From contig JAJTBD010000001.1 of NCBI GenBank assembly GCA_021287075.1, positions 124,001 through 188,000 on the forward strand: 64,000 nt of DNA, read 5' to 3'. Below are positions 52,356-60,714 of this stretch, in pieces (the stretch's first letter is position 1; each line of letters starts with the position of its first letter). A program made the translations under genes and the position numbers. The notes beneath the pieces were generated by a model that made no database searches, was not told where the DNA came from, and saw only the letters and a list, made by a program, of their open reading frames with translations. Source of the stretch: Micrococcales bacterium (lineage in GTDB: Bacteria > Actinomycetota > Actinomycetes > Actinomycetales > Dermatophilaceae).

Positions 52356-53732
52356 ATGCGGGGGGCGAGCAGCGAGACTGGGGGGCATGAGGTCTCCCTG
52401 TCGCGGCTGTGGCACCCGATGAGCCGGGGCCGCTGGGCGTTCTCGCCCGCTGACGTCCTGGTCGTCGTGCTCTGCATCGCCCTGGACCTCGTGATGAGCT
52501 GGGGGCTGACCCAGCCGGTGCGCTGGGGCGGCAGCGTGCCGCCCGGGCTCTTCCTGGTGCTGGTGGTGGTGAGCGCGGTGCCGCTGCTGTGGCGGGCAGT
52601 GCGGCCGCTGGGTGTCTTCCTGGTCGTCGTGGCCGCGTCGGTCGCCCTGACGACGGTCTTCTACCAGTACCAGTCCATCGCCGCGCCCCTCGTCGCGATG
52701 TTCGCGCTCGTGCGCCGCCGGGAGGACACCATGTCCCGGGCAGCCCTCCCGCTCTCGACGGTCCCCCTGGCGGTCGGCACCTACAACGCCACCGGGCTGG
52801 CCGACCGGCCCAACCTCGGGCTGTTCGCCGTGCTCTACTCCGTGTGGCTGGCCCTCGCGGGACTGGTCTACTACCTCGCGGTGCGCGAGCGCCGGACGGC
52901 GCGGGAGGCGCGCCTTCGCGAGCAGTCGATCGCCGCCGACGCGGTGCGCGCCCTCGACGACGAGCGCTCCCGCATCGCGCGGGACCTGCACGACATCCTC
53001 GCCCACTCGATCAGCGCCATGATGCTCCAGTCGGCCGGGGCCCGCGCCCTGTGGCAGGCCGAGCTGTCAGCCCGCGAAGGTGCCAGCCCGGCCGGCAGCA
53101 TTCAGGAGGCGAGCGAGGCGAGCGGCCTGGCACCCGCCCCGGACTCCCGGGCCGAGCAGATCGGTGCCGCGCTGTCGGCGATCGACAGCACCGGTGCCCA
53201 GGCGATGCGCGAGCTGCACCGCCTGCTCGGGCTGCTGCGCACCCAGGGCAGCGTCGAGGACGAGCAGGTCGGCTATGCCGACCCACCCGGCCTGACCGAG
53301 ATCAAGAGGCTGGTCGAGACCACCCGCGAGAGCGGGCTCGCGGTCACGGTGGCCGAGACCGGCACCCCAGGCCCGCTCGACCCCTCGGTCGACCTCGCGG
53401 CATACCGCGTGGTGCAGGAGTGCCTGGCCAACGCGATGAAGCACGACGGGCGGGGCGCCTCGGTCGACCTCCTGCTCACCCGGACCCAGACCCATCTCGA
53501 CATCCAGGTCCGCTCCCACCACGGCCCCGAGCACGAGGAGCAGGAGAGCGGTGGCTTCGGCCTGCGCGGGCTGCGCGAGCGGGTCGAGCTGGCCGGCGGC
53601 GAGCTGGCGTCCGGGCCCGTCGACGGGACCTACGTGACCACCGCCCGGCTCCCGGTGCGCGCCATGGCGGCCGACACCGATCCGGCGCTGCGGCTGCGCC
53701 GGATCTCCAGCGGCACCGAGGACCACTGGTGA
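52356..53732 (+). CDS. Two-component sensor histidine kinase (HisKA_3/DesK type)
   Basis: A 458-aa protein from the ATG at 52356 (GGGGAG upstream). About five transmembrane helices fill residues 28-170, then a coiled linker, the HisKA_3 phosphoacceptor in RSRIARDLHDILAHSISAMM, an Ala/Ser/Glu-rich insertion of about 45 residues, and an HATPase domain with the N-box YRVVQECLANAMKHDG and GGFGLRGLRERVELAGG. Where the DxG G1 box is expected the sequence reads IQVRSHHGPEHEE, so the usual Asp is absent. It pairs with the LuxR-type regulator whose GTG overlaps its stop. Signal unknown. Confidence 0.88.
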   Translation: MRGASSETGGHEVSLSRLWHPMSRGRWAFSPADVLVVVLCIALDLVMSWGLTQPVRWGGSVPPGLFLVLVVVSAVPLLWRAVRPLGVFLVVVAASVALTTVFYQYQSIAAPLVAMFALVRRREDTMSRAALPLSTVPLAVGTYNATGLADRPNLGLFAVLYSVWLALAGLVYYLAVRERRTAREARLREQSIAADAVRALDDERSRIARDLHDILAHSISAMMLQSAGARALWQAELSAREGASPAGSIQEASEASGLAPAPDSRAEQIGAALSAIDSTGAQAMRELHRLLGLLRTQGSVEDEQVGYADPPGLTEIKRLVETTRESGLAVTVAETGTPGPLDPSVDLAAYRVVQECLANAMKHDGRGASVDLLLTRTQTHLDIQVRSHHGPEHEEQESGGFGLRGLRERVELAGGELASGPVDGTYVTTARLPVRAMAADTDPALRLRRISSGTEDHW

Positions 53733-54397
53733 CGATCACCGTCCTGCTCGCCGAGGACCAGCGCCTCGTCCGCGAGGGGCTCGCCATGATGCTCTCGGCC
53801 GAGAGCGACATCGTCGTGGTCGGCCAGGCCGCCGACGGCCATCAGGCCCTCGCCGCGGTGCAGGCCACTCCCGTCGACGTCGTCGTCATGGACGTTCGGA
53901 TGCCCGGCATGGATGGCATCGAGGCGACCCGGCGGCTCACCGCCGACAACGCCAGCCGACCCGACTCACCGGTGCGCGTGCTGGTGCTGACCACCTTCGA
54001 CGACGACGCGGTGCTCTACGGCGCGCTCCGCGCCGGGGCCAGCGGCTACATGCTCAAGCACGATGCGTCCGCAGAGCTCGCACCGGCGCTGCGCAGGATC
54101 GCTGCGGGGGAGGCGTGGATCGACCCCATGGTCGCGCCGCGGGTGATCGAGGTGCTGCGGCAGATGGCCACGCCCGCCACCGGCGAGCGCCCGACCGTCG
54201 ACATGCTCACGCCGCGCGAGCGGGAGGTCCTGGTCCTGATGGCCGAGGGCCTGTCCAACCCCGAGATCACCGAGCGGCTCGTGCTGTCGGAGGCCACGGT
54301 CAAGACCCACGTCTCGCGCATCCTGATGAAGACCGGCTCGCGCGACCGCGCCCAGGCCGTCGTGCTCGCCTATCGAAGTGGTCTCGTCTCGCCCTGA
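53729..54397 (+). CDS. LuxR/NarL-family response regulator
   Basis: A 222-aa regulator from the GTG at 53729, overlapping the kinase stop. Receiver domain: acidic pair in VLLAEDQRLVREGL, phospho-acceptor Asp in VVMDVRMPGMDGIEATRRL, Thr in VLTTFDDDAVL, Lys in SGYMLKHDA. C-terminal HTH: LTPREREVLVLMAEGLSNPE and EATVKTHVSRILMKTGSRDR. All key receiver residues are intact. It is activated by the adjacent kinase and binds DNA as a dimer; its targets are not visible here. Confidence 0.92.
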   Translation: MTITVLLAEDQRLVREGLAMMLSAESDIVVVGQAADGHQALAAVQATPVDVVVMDVRMPGMDGIEATRRLTADNASRPDSPVRVLVLTTFDDDAVLYGALRAGASGYMLKHDASAELAPALRRIAAGEAWIDPMVAPRVIEVLRQMATPATGERPTVDMLTPREREVLVLMAEGLSNPEITERLVLSEATVKTHVSRILMKTGSRDRAQAVVLAYRSGLVSP

Positions 54398-54437
54398 ACC
54401 CGTGCCTGAGGGTCAGGGTCCGTGCTTGACTGCGCGC

Positions 54438-54899
54438 GTGAGCAGGATCATCGTGCGCGAGGCCACTCGCGAGGACGCCTTCGCCGTCGCGGCGCTGCAC
54501 CTCCAGGACGACCTGGCGAGCGGGGTCGCGCCCCGCCCCGGCTTCCTCGACGAGTTCGCGGCCGCCTGGCTGGCTGCCGCCGAGGGACGTGCGAGCTGGC
54601 TCGCCGAGCAGGCCGACGGGCGGCCCGTCGGGGTCGCGACGGTGGCGCGCATCCGCAAGCTCCCCTCGCTGCGCCGGCCGGTCCACGAGTGGTGGCACCT
54701 GTCGCTGCTCTATGTCACCCCAGACTGCCGTGGCCTCGGCCTGGGGGAGCGCCTGCTGACCGGCGTCGTCGAGGGGGCCCGGGCGGCCGGCGTCCCCCGG
54801 ATCCAGCTCACCGCCGTCGACGAGGCCCGCCCGCTCTATGAGCGGATGGGCTTCGGCCGGCCGGCCGAGGGCCTGATGGAGCTGCGCCTGCCGGTGTGA
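54438..54899 (+). CDS. GNAT-family N-acetyltransferase
   Basis: A 153-aa protein from the GTG at 54438. It has the GNAT order: IIVREATREDAFAVAALHL at the start, the acetyl-CoA binding motif A in LLYVTPDCRGLGLGERLLTG (R/Q-x-x-G-x-G/A), and IQLTAVDEARPLYERMGFGR near the end. The acceptor substrate is unknown. It follows the response regulator by 40 bp and precedes the HIT gene; no functional link is evident. Confidence 0.87.
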   Translation: MSRIIVREATREDAFAVAALHLQDDLASGVAPRPGFLDEFAAAWLAAAEGRASWLAEQADGRPVGVATVARIRKLPSLRRPVHEWWHLSLLYVTPDCRGLGLGERLLTGVVEGARAAGVPRIQLTAVDEARPLYERMGFGRPAEGLMELRLPV

Positions 54900-54913
54900 G
54901 ACGACCCCACGCT

Positions 54914-54925
54914 TAGGATCGGGCC
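54914..54925 (+). promoter_or_regulatory. Leaderless promoter of HIT/PIM operon
   Basis: TAGGAT at 54914-54919, six bases, then the ATG of the HIT gene at 54926. No ribosome site is present. Confidence 0.45.
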
Positions 54926-55492
54926 ATGGACCAGCGCCCCGACCAGACCAGCGCCGAGGACGTCGACGGCTTCGCCCGGGTGGAGGACGGTTTCGAGCGG
55001 CTGTGGACACCGCACCGCATGGCCTATGTCAAGGGGGAGCGGCCCAGCGCCGACGCCGGGGACGGCTGCCCCTTCTGCGCCGGCCCGACCAGGGCCGATG
55101 ACGCCGAGGCCCTGATCGTCCACCGTGGCGAGCTGTGCTTCGCGGTGATGAACCTCTTCCCCTACAACCCCGGCCACCTGCTCATCTGCCCCTATCGCCA
55201 TGTGCCGATGTATGTCGACCTGACGGACGAGGAGACCGCCGAGTTCACGGCGCTGACCAAGGCCGCCATCGCCAGCCTCGAGAAGGCGTCCCGGCCCATG
55301 GGCTACAACATCGGCATGAACCAGGGCGCGGTCGCCGGTGCCGGGGTCGCCGCGCACCTGCACCAGCACGTGGTGCCCCGGTGGGGCGGCGACGCCAACT
55401 TCCTGCCGATCGTCGGCCAGACCAAGGCGCTGCCGATGCTGCTCGAGGACACCCGTCAGCAGCTGGTCGAGGCCTGGCCCGGGTACAACTAG
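54926..55492 (+). CDS. HIT-family hydrolase/phosphorylase
   Basis: A 188-aa HIT protein. The HxHxHxx triad is in AAHLHQHVVPRW; ALIVHRGELCFAVMNLFPYNPGHLLICPYRHV is the family N-terminal block, and CPFC suggests a zinc pair with later His. It resembles the Ap4A phosphorylase-type protein encoded just before pgsA in mycobacteria (Rv2613c position). It likely acts on dinucleoside polyphosphates; its place at the head of the PIM lipid operon is conserved in actinobacteria. Confidence 0.9.
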   Translation: MDQRPDQTSAEDVDGFARVEDGFERLWTPHRMAYVKGERPSADAGDGCPFCAGPTRADDAEALIVHRGELCFAVMNLFPYNPGHLLICPYRHVPMYVDLTDEETAEFTALTKAAIASLEKASRPMGYNIGMNQGAVAGAGVAAHLHQHVVPRWGGDANFLPIVGQTKALPMLLEDTRQQLVEAWPGYN

Positions 55493-55558
55493 CCGCCCAC
55501 CCGCCTCTGGCGTGGCAGCGCGGGGATGGCCCGCGCGCTCGTTACTCTGGTTGCCACC

Positions 55559-56203
55559 ATGCTGAACAAGTACGCCCGCGCCTTCGTCACGAGGCTCTTC
55601 ACACCCCTGGCCAACCTGCTGATCCGGCTGGGGGTCAGCCCTGATGTCGTCACCGTCATCGGGACGCTCGGCGTCTGCGCGGGCGCGCTCATCTTCTATC
55701 CCCAGGGAAAGTTCCTCACCGGCACCCTGGTGATCACGGCGTTCGTCTTCTCCGACACCCTCGACGGGATCATGGCCCGCGCGCAGGACCGTCAGGGCAA
55801 GTGGGGCGCCTTCCTCGACTCGACCCTCGACCGCTTCGCCGACGCCGCCATCTTCACCGGCCTCGCGCTCTACTTCGCCGGCCGCGCCGACCAGCTGATG
55901 ACCGGCATCGCGATCGCCTGCCTGATCTTCGGCGCGATCGTCTCCTATGCCCGGGCCCGCGCCGAGGGCCTGGGCATGACCGGCAATGTCGGCATCGCCG
56001 AGCGGGCCGAGCGCCTGGTCATCGTGCTGGTCGCCACCGGGCTCACCGGCATCTTCGACCTGCCACTGGTCGTGCTCGAGGTCGTCCTCGGCCTGCTCGC
56101 CCTCGCCAGCCTGATCACGATCGGCCAGCGCATGGCCCACGTCCAGCGCCAGGCCTCGGCCGAGGCCGCCACGCTGGCCGCGACCCGGTCCGAGAGCGTC
56201 TGA
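55559..56203 (+). CDS. pgsA: CDP-alcohol phosphatidyltransferase (PIP synthase type)
   Basis: A 214-aa membrane enzyme with about six helices. The CDP-alcohol motif D-x2-D-G-x2-A-R-x8-G-x3-D-x3-D is complete in DTLDGIMARAQDRQGKWGAF plus DSTLD. In actinobacteria this locus encodes phosphatidylinositol-phosphate synthase (PgsA1), making the anchor for PIM lipids, and the next two genes use its product. A TACTCT box at 55543-55548 gives it a possible own promoter with a leader of about four bases. Confidence 0.9.
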   Translation: MLNKYARAFVTRLFTPLANLLIRLGVSPDVVTVIGTLGVCAGALIFYPQGKFLTGTLVITAFVFSDTLDGIMARAQDRQGKWGAFLDSTLDRFADAAIFTGLALYFAGRADQLMTGIAIACLIFGAIVSYARARAEGLGMTGNVGIAERAERLVIVLVATGLTGIFDLPLVVLEVVLGLLALASLITIGQRMAHVQRQASAEAATLAATRSESV

Positions 56204-56208
56204 CCCGG

Positions 56209-57120
56209 GTGGGCGCCGTCAGCGACGCCGTCACCGTCGCCGGCTATCGCCTCGGGTGGCGGGCCGTGCGCGCGCTGCCCGAGCGCGCGGCATACCGGCT
56301 CTTCGAGCGCCTCGCCGACACGACCGTGCGCCGCGGCGGCAAGGGCGTGGAGCGGCTGCGCGCCAACTATGCGCGCGTGCGACCGGAGGCGACCCCTGCC
56401 GAGCTCGACGCGATGGTGCGCGAGGGGATGCGCGCCTACCTGCGCTACTACTGCGAGGCCTTCCGGCTGCCGGACCTGAGCGCCGATGACCTCGCCGACC
56501 GTGTCGTATGCCGCGGGGACGGCCCCGTGCGCGAGCGCCTGGCCCGCGGTGAGTCGACCCTGGCCTTCCTCGGCCACATGGGCAACTGGGACCTCGCCGG
56601 GGCGTGGGCGACCGTGCACCTCGGCCCCGTCGTCACGGTCGCCGAGCGCCTCAAGCCCGAGGAGGTCTTCCGGGAGTTCCTCGCCTTCCGCGAGGGGCTC
56701 GGCATGACGATCCTGCCGCTCACGGGCGGGCCCAACCCCTTCCCCCTGCTGCGCGAGCACCTCCGTCGTGGCGTCGTGCTGCCGCTGCTGTCCGACCGCG
56801 ACCTGAGCAACAGCGGTGTCGAGGTCGACCTCTGCGGACACCGGGCCCGCATGGCGGCCGGGCCCGCGGCACTGGCCGTCGCGACCGGCACGCCACTGCA
56901 CCCCGTGTCCATCCGCCACGAGCGGATGAACGGCACGTGGGGGATCGTGATCACCTTCCACGACGCCGTGCCCGTGCCGGACTCCGGCACCACCCGCGAG
57001 AGGGCCGCCGCCATGACCCAGACGTGCGCGGACGTCCTGGGCGAGCAGATCCGCGAGCACACCACCGACTGGCACATGCTCCAGCGGGTCTTCGCCGACG
57101 ACCTCCAGGAGCGGCCATGA
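56209..57120 (+). CDS. Lipid A-type/PIM acyltransferase (PatA-like)
   Basis: A 303-aa protein from the GTG at 56209, six bases after pgsA. It belongs to the LpxL/HtrB-like lysophospholipid acyltransferase family: catalytic H-x4-D in FLGHMGNWDLAG, GLGMTILPLTGG, and LLSDRDLSNSGVEVDLCGHRA. At this position between pgsA and pimA it should acylate phosphatidylinositol mannoside. The stop overlaps the pimA start (ATGA), consistent with coupled translation. Confidence 0.9.
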   Translation: MGAVSDAVTVAGYRLGWRAVRALPERAAYRLFERLADTTVRRGGKGVERLRANYARVRPEATPAELDAMVREGMRAYLRYYCEAFRLPDLSADDLADRVVCRGDGPVRERLARGESTLAFLGHMGNWDLAGAWATVHLGPVVTVAERLKPEEVFREFLAFREGLGMTILPLTGGPNPFPLLREHLRRGVVLPLLSDRDLSNSGVEVDLCGHRARMAAGPAALAVATGTPLHPVSIRHERMNGTWGIVITFHDAVPVPDSGTTRERAAAMTQTCADVLGEQIREHTTDWHMLQRVFADDLQERP

Positions 57121-58280
57121 GGATCGGCATCGTCTGCCCCTACTCCTTCGATGTCCCCGGGGGAGTGCAGTTCCACGTGCGCGACCTGGCCGAGCACTTC
57201 CTCGCCCAGGGCCATCACGTCGAGGTGCTCACCCCCGCCGACGAGGACACCCCACTGCCGGCCTATGTCACCTCCAGCGGGCGGGCGATGCCGGTGCGCT
57301 ACAACGGCTCCGTCGCCCGGCTCACCTTCGGGCCCGTGACCGCGGCCAAGGTGTCCCGCTGGCTGGAGCGTGGCCGCTTCGACGTGCTCCACCTCCACGA
57401 GCCGGTGACCCCGAGCGTGTCGGTGCTGGCGCTGTGGGCGTGTGATGACGTGCCGATCGTGGCGACCTTCCACACCTCCAACCTGCGCTCCCGGGCCATG
57501 CAGGCGGCATACCCGCTGCTGCGTCCCTCCCTCGAGAAGATCAGCGGCCGGATCGCGGTCTCCGAGGACGCCCGCCGCACGGTGACCACTCACCTCGGCG
57601 GCGATGCGGTCGTCATCCCCAATGGTGTCAACACCGCCAATTTTGCTGCGGCACAGGCAGACTCGCGCTTCACGGGCACGAGCGACCGGCCCACCCTCGC
57701 CTTCCTAGGGCGCATCGACGAGCCACGCAAGGGGCTGCCGGTGCTCGCCGCGGCCATGCCGACCGTGCTCGCCGCCCGCCCCGGCACCCGGCTGCTCGTG
57801 GCCGGGCCGGGGGACCAGCGCTCGGCGCACGCCCGCATGGCGCCCGAGGTGGCGGCGGCGACCGAGTTCCTCGGCGCGGTCAGCGACGCAGAGAAGGCCG
57901 CGCTGCTCGCCTCGGCCGACCTCTATGTCGCGCCCCACACCGGCGGCGAGAGCTTTGGCATCGTCCTGGTCGAGGCGATGGCCGCGGGAGCGCCGGTGCT
58001 GGCGAGCAACCTGGCCGCCTTCGTGCGGGTGCTCGACGGCGGCCGCGCCGGGGCGACCTTCGTCAACGAGGACGTGGGCGACCTCGCCCGTCAGGTGGGC
58101 GCACTCCTCGACGACCCGGCCCGCCGCGCCGACCTCACCGAGGCCGGCCGGTCCCGGGCCGCCGTCTTCGACTGGTCGGTCGTGGCGCGCGATGTCATGG
58201 CCGTCTACGAGACGGTGGCGCACGCCGGGGTCCCCGAGAGCGAGCGCTTCCTGCGGCGGCGCGGGGAGCGCGGCCGATGA
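57117..58280 (+). CDS. pimA: Phosphatidylinositol alpha-mannosyltransferase
   Basis: A 387-aa GT4 glycosyltransferase. N-terminal MRIGIVCPYSFDVPGGVQFH is nearly diagnostic for PimA (acceptor-site Gly loop), with HLHEPVTPSVSVLALW, HTSNLRSRAM, and the GDP-mannose site in FLGRIDEPRKGLPVLA and GGESFGIVLVEAMAAGAPV (E-x7-E). It adds the first mannose to phosphatidylinositol at the inner membrane face. Operon order pgsA-PatA-pimA is as in mycobacteria. Confidence 0.93.
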   Translation: MRIGIVCPYSFDVPGGVQFHVRDLAEHFLAQGHHVEVLTPADEDTPLPAYVTSSGRAMPVRYNGSVARLTFGPVTAAKVSRWLERGRFDVLHLHEPVTPSVSVLALWACDDVPIVATFHTSNLRSRAMQAAYPLLRPSLEKISGRIAVSEDARRTVTTHLGGDAVVIPNGVNTANFAAAQADSRFTGTSDRPTLAFLGRIDEPRKGLPVLAAAMPTVLAARPGTRLLVAGPGDQRSAHARMAPEVAAATEFLGAVSDAEKAALLASADLYVAPHTGGESFGIVLVEAMAAGAPVLASNLAAFVRVLDGGRAGATFVNEDVGDLARQVGALLDDPARRADLTEAGRSRAAVFDWSVVARDVMAVYETVAHAGVPESERFLRRRGERGR

Positions 58281-58849
58281 CCCGCCTCGAGATCATCGTC
58301 CTGGTCGTCGCGCTCGTGCTGGCGGTGGCCTGGCTCCTGTCCTACACCGCGGCGCGGCTCGACCGGCTGCACGGCAAGGTCGAGGGGGCCCTCTCGGCCC
58401 TCGACGCCAGCCTGGTCCGGCGGGCCGAGGCCACCCTCGAGCTCGCCAACGCCGGCCTGCTCGACCCGGCCAGCTCGCTCATCCTCGCCGACGCCGCAGC
58501 GGCATCGCTCGAGCACACCAACGCACGCGGCGGCGAGGACCTGCTCGACGGCCAGACCTTTGCCGGCCGCGAGCCCGTCGAGTCGGACCTGACCCACGCG
58601 CTCGCCCTGGCGCTGACCCCAGAGGTCGTGGCGGTGCTGGGCCGCGAGGCGGGCGATGGTCCCCTCCAACGGGTCAGCGATGCCGGCGTGCGGGTGCAGA
58701 TGGCCCGCCGGTTCCACAACGACGCGGTCACCGACGCCGTGCGGGTGCGCCGCAAGCCGATCGTGCGCGCCTTCCGGCTGGCCGGCCACGCGCGGATGCC
58801 GGCCACCGTCGAGTTCGACGACGAGTTGCCCGCGGCGCTGCGACGCTAG
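58277..58849 (+). CDS. LemA-like membrane-anchored protein
   Basis: A 190-aa protein overlapping the pimA stop (ATGA). One N-terminal transmembrane helix (IIVLVVALVLAVAWLL) is followed by helical sequence with RLDRLHGKVEGALSALDASL and a later ARRFHNDAVTDAVRVRRK; the latter resembles the A-R-x-F/Y-N-D-x-V motif of LemA proteins. Function unknown; this gene follows pimA in many actinobacteria. A hairpin closes the operon. Confidence 0.72.
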   Translation: MTRLEIIVLVVALVLAVAWLLSYTAARLDRLHGKVEGALSALDASLVRRAEATLELANAGLLDPASSLILADAAAASLEHTNARGGEDLLDGQTFAGREPVESDLTHALALALTPEVVAVLGREAGDGPLQRVSDAGVRVQMARRFHNDAVTDAVRVRRKPIVRAFRLAGHARMPATVEFDDELPAALRR

Positions 58850-58926
58850 GCCCGCCGCCACTGAGGCGCAGTGGCCACCCCACGACCCGATGACGGGCAG
58901 GTGTCCCGGCCAGGTCCGCCATTCAC

Positions 58927-58981
58927 GCAGGTATGCCGCAGGGGCGGCCCCGATGTGGGGCCGCCCCTGCGGCATACCTGC
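58927..58981. terminator. GGTATGCCGC hairpin, LemA-like/NlpC
   Basis: Perfect 25-bp arms (58927-58951, 58957-58981) around a 5-nt loop, the longest hairpin of this family. It separates convergent genes and can serve both. Confidence 0.85.
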
Positions 58982-59016
58982 ATGTCGTGCCTGTCGGCAC
59001 TCTCCCCGCGGGGAGG

Positions 59017-59511
59017 TCAGCGCTTGGTGCCGAAGCTGACGTTGCTCGTCCAGAGGGTGCGGCGCACGACCTTGCCCTTGGAGCTGGAGGCGTCGATGAT
59101 GTAGCCGCTGCCGTCCCAGATCGCCACGTGGTAGACGTTGCTGCTGTAGCCGGTGCTGCCGCTGTGGAAGAAGACCAGGTCGCCGGGGATGGCCGAGCTG
59201 CGGCTGATCCGCTTGACGAAGGCGCGCTGCTGGGCGGCAGTCCGCGGCAGGTACATGTTGCCGCGCTTCTTGTAGGCCGACTGGGTGAAGCCGGAGCAGT
59301 CGGCGCCGTAGTAGAAGTTGGTGCCGCCGTAGCGGTAGGGGGTGAGGTTGACGCGGGTCTGGGCCAGTTCGTCAACGGTCGAGACGTAGTAGGTCATCGT
59401 CGCCGCGGAGGCGGGCGCTGCGGTGCCGAGCGCGACCGGCGCGATGAGTGCGGCCGCAGCGGCACCGATGGCCATCGTACGGCGGGCGGGGGTGAGGGGC
59501 TTGAGAGTCAT
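59017..59511 (-). CDS. Secreted NlpC/P60 cell-wall endopeptidase
   Basis: A 164-aa protein with a Sec signal peptide (basic start, AIGAAAAALIAPVALGTAAP core, cleavage likely after ASA near residue 37). The NlpC/P60 domain follows: catalytic Cys in YYGADCSGFTQSAYKK, His in VYHVAIWDGSGYIID, with the third polar residue expected just after it. It cuts peptide cross-links in peptidoglycan. No SH3 or LysM domain is present, so it is a minimal catalytic unit. A perfect CRP-type site lies about 210 bp upstream. Confidence 0.9.
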   Translation of the reverse strand: MTLKPLTPARRTMAIGAAAAALIAPVALGTAAPASAATMTYYVSTVDELAQTRVNLTPYRYGGTNFYYGADCSGFTQSAYKKRGNMYLPRTAAQQRAFVKRISRSSAIPGDLVFFHSGSTGYSSNVYHVAIWDGSGYIIDASSSKGKVVRRTLWTSNVSFGTKR

Positions 59512-59888
59512 TGGGGGAGAGTCACTTTGAGTCAGGGGGCACAGAGTTGTCGTGGTTGACCGTGGGGCTTCTGGGGAGTCGCCCGGGTCGTGTCGTCGCC
59601 TCGAAGAGAGTGACCGCAGCCCCGCGCCTATGCAAGTCCGTGACCATTGCGAGACCAGCGCGTGATGTGACGGGTGTTAACCAATGTCCGATTTATCGGA
59701 GGTTGCCCCGCACGAGCGAATGTGAGGCAGGTCACAGAAGTTTCTTGGCGTCAAGGGACTCTGGCGGTCCTGGGCCGGAGGCGCCCGCCCCGCGCGGGTA
59801 GGATTCCTGCCGATCCGCGGCCCCGCTCGCCTCGCCTCCCGTGTGGTGGCCGGCGCAGGGCCCCCCGTCGACCGGTTAGGGAACGCCA
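59512..59888. other. 377-bp divergent intergenic region nlpC/yebC
   Basis: The longest gene-free stretch. It is less GC-rich than the coding DNA around it. It holds a CRP-type site (59721-59736), a 14-bp perfect palindrome TCCGAT-TT-ATCGGA at 59687-59700, and a TAGGAT -10 for yebC at 59799-59804. I tested it for the c-di-AMP (ydaO) riboswitch that precedes some actinobacterial cell-wall hydrolase genes and could not find the conserved core. Confidence 0.6.
59721..59736. promoter_or_regulatory. CRP/GlxR-type binding site
   Basis: TGTGA-N6-TCACA, a perfect 16-bp match to the CRP-family consensus (GlxR in corynebacteria, Rv3676 in mycobacteria). GlxR and Crp control cell-wall hydrolase and resuscitation genes in those groups, so the NlpC/P60 gene is the likely target; yebC starts 150 bp away on the other side. 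Confidence 0.7.
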
Positions 59889-60647
59889 ATGAGTGGCCAC
59901 TCCAAGTGGGCAACCACCAAGCACAAGAAGGCTGCCATCGACGCCAAGCGAGGCAAGCTCTTCGCGAAGCTCATCAAGAACATCGAGGTCGCGGCCCGGC
60001 AGGGCGGCGGCGACCCGGCCGGCAACCCGACCCTCTATGACGCGATCCAGAAGGCCAAGAAGTCCTCTGTCCCCAACAACAACATCGACAACGCGGTCAA
60101 GCGTGGCTCCGGCGCCACCGCTGGCGGCGCCGACTGGGAGAACATCACCTATGAGGGCTACGCCCCCGGTGGCGTGGCGGTGCTCATCGAGTGCCTCACC
60201 GACAACCGCAACCGGGCCGCGGCCGAGGTGCGCACCGCACTCACCCGCAACGGCGGCCAGCTGGCCGACCCGGGGTCGGTGGCCTATGTCTTCAACCGCA
60301 AGGGCGTCGTGCTGGTGCCCAAGGGCGAGAAGGGTGAGGACGACATCCTCGAGGTGGTCCTCGACGCCGGCGCCGAGGAGGTCAACGACAACGGTGACAC
60401 CTGGGAGATCGTCAGCGAGGCCACCGATGTCGTCGCGGTGCGCACGGCGCTCCAGGACGCCGGCATCGACTATGACTCGGCCGAGGCGTCCTGGGTCCCC
60501 AACCTCCAGGTCCCGCTCGACCTCGACGGCGCCCGCAAGATGATCCGCGTCATCGAGGCCCTCGAGGACTCCGACGACGTCCAGGACGTCTTCGCCAACG
60601 GCGACATCCCCGATGAGGTGCTGGCCGAGCTCGAGAACGACGACTGA
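59889..60647 (+). CDS. yebC: YebC/PmpR/TACO1-family protein
   Basis: A 252-aa protein of standard family length. [25 protein letters not shown] is the family N-terminus (two short matches), [16 protein letters not shown] and [20 protein letters not shown] are conserved blocks, and acidic surface segments end the chain. YebC proteins act as transcription regulators or as translation factors for proline-rich stretches. It lies directly before ruvCAB as usual, but a hairpin separates them. Confidence 0.95.
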   Translation: MSGHSKWATTKHKKAAIDAKRGKLFAKLIKNIEVAARQGGGDPAGNPTLYDAIQKAKKSSVPNNNIDNAVKRGSGATAGGADWENITYEGYAPGGVAVLIECLTDNRNRAAAEVRTALTRNGGQLADPGSVAYVFNRKGVVLVPKGEKGEDDILEVVLDAGAEEVNDNGDTWEIVSEATDVVAVRTALQDAGIDYDSAEASWVPNLQVPLDLDGARKMIRVIEALEDSDDVQDVFANGDIPDEVLAELENDD

Positions 60648-60662
60648 CCGGCCGCACACGGC

Positions 60663-60707
60663 GAATGCCGCGGCTCCCGGGCGTGTCTGCCCGGTGCCGC
60701 GGCATTC
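60663..60707 (+). terminator. Terminator of yebC
   Basis: Outer 12-bp arms GAATGCCGCGGC (60663-60674) / complement (60696-60707) and an inner 6-bp stem (60677-60682 / 60689-60694). The outer arm is a GAATGCCGC variant of the GGTATGCCGC hairpin family. Confidence 0.75.
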
Positions 60708-60714
60708 TGCTGTG

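Noticed and set aside
41470..58981. GGTATGCCGC repeats as a CRISPR array or IS ends
   Set aside because: Copies are dispersed, not regularly spaced, with no spacers, no transposase and no target duplications.
59512..59720. c-di-AMP (ydaO) riboswitch before the NlpC/P60 gene
   Set aside because: Known for related genes in actinobacteria, but the conserved core could not be found on the minus strand.
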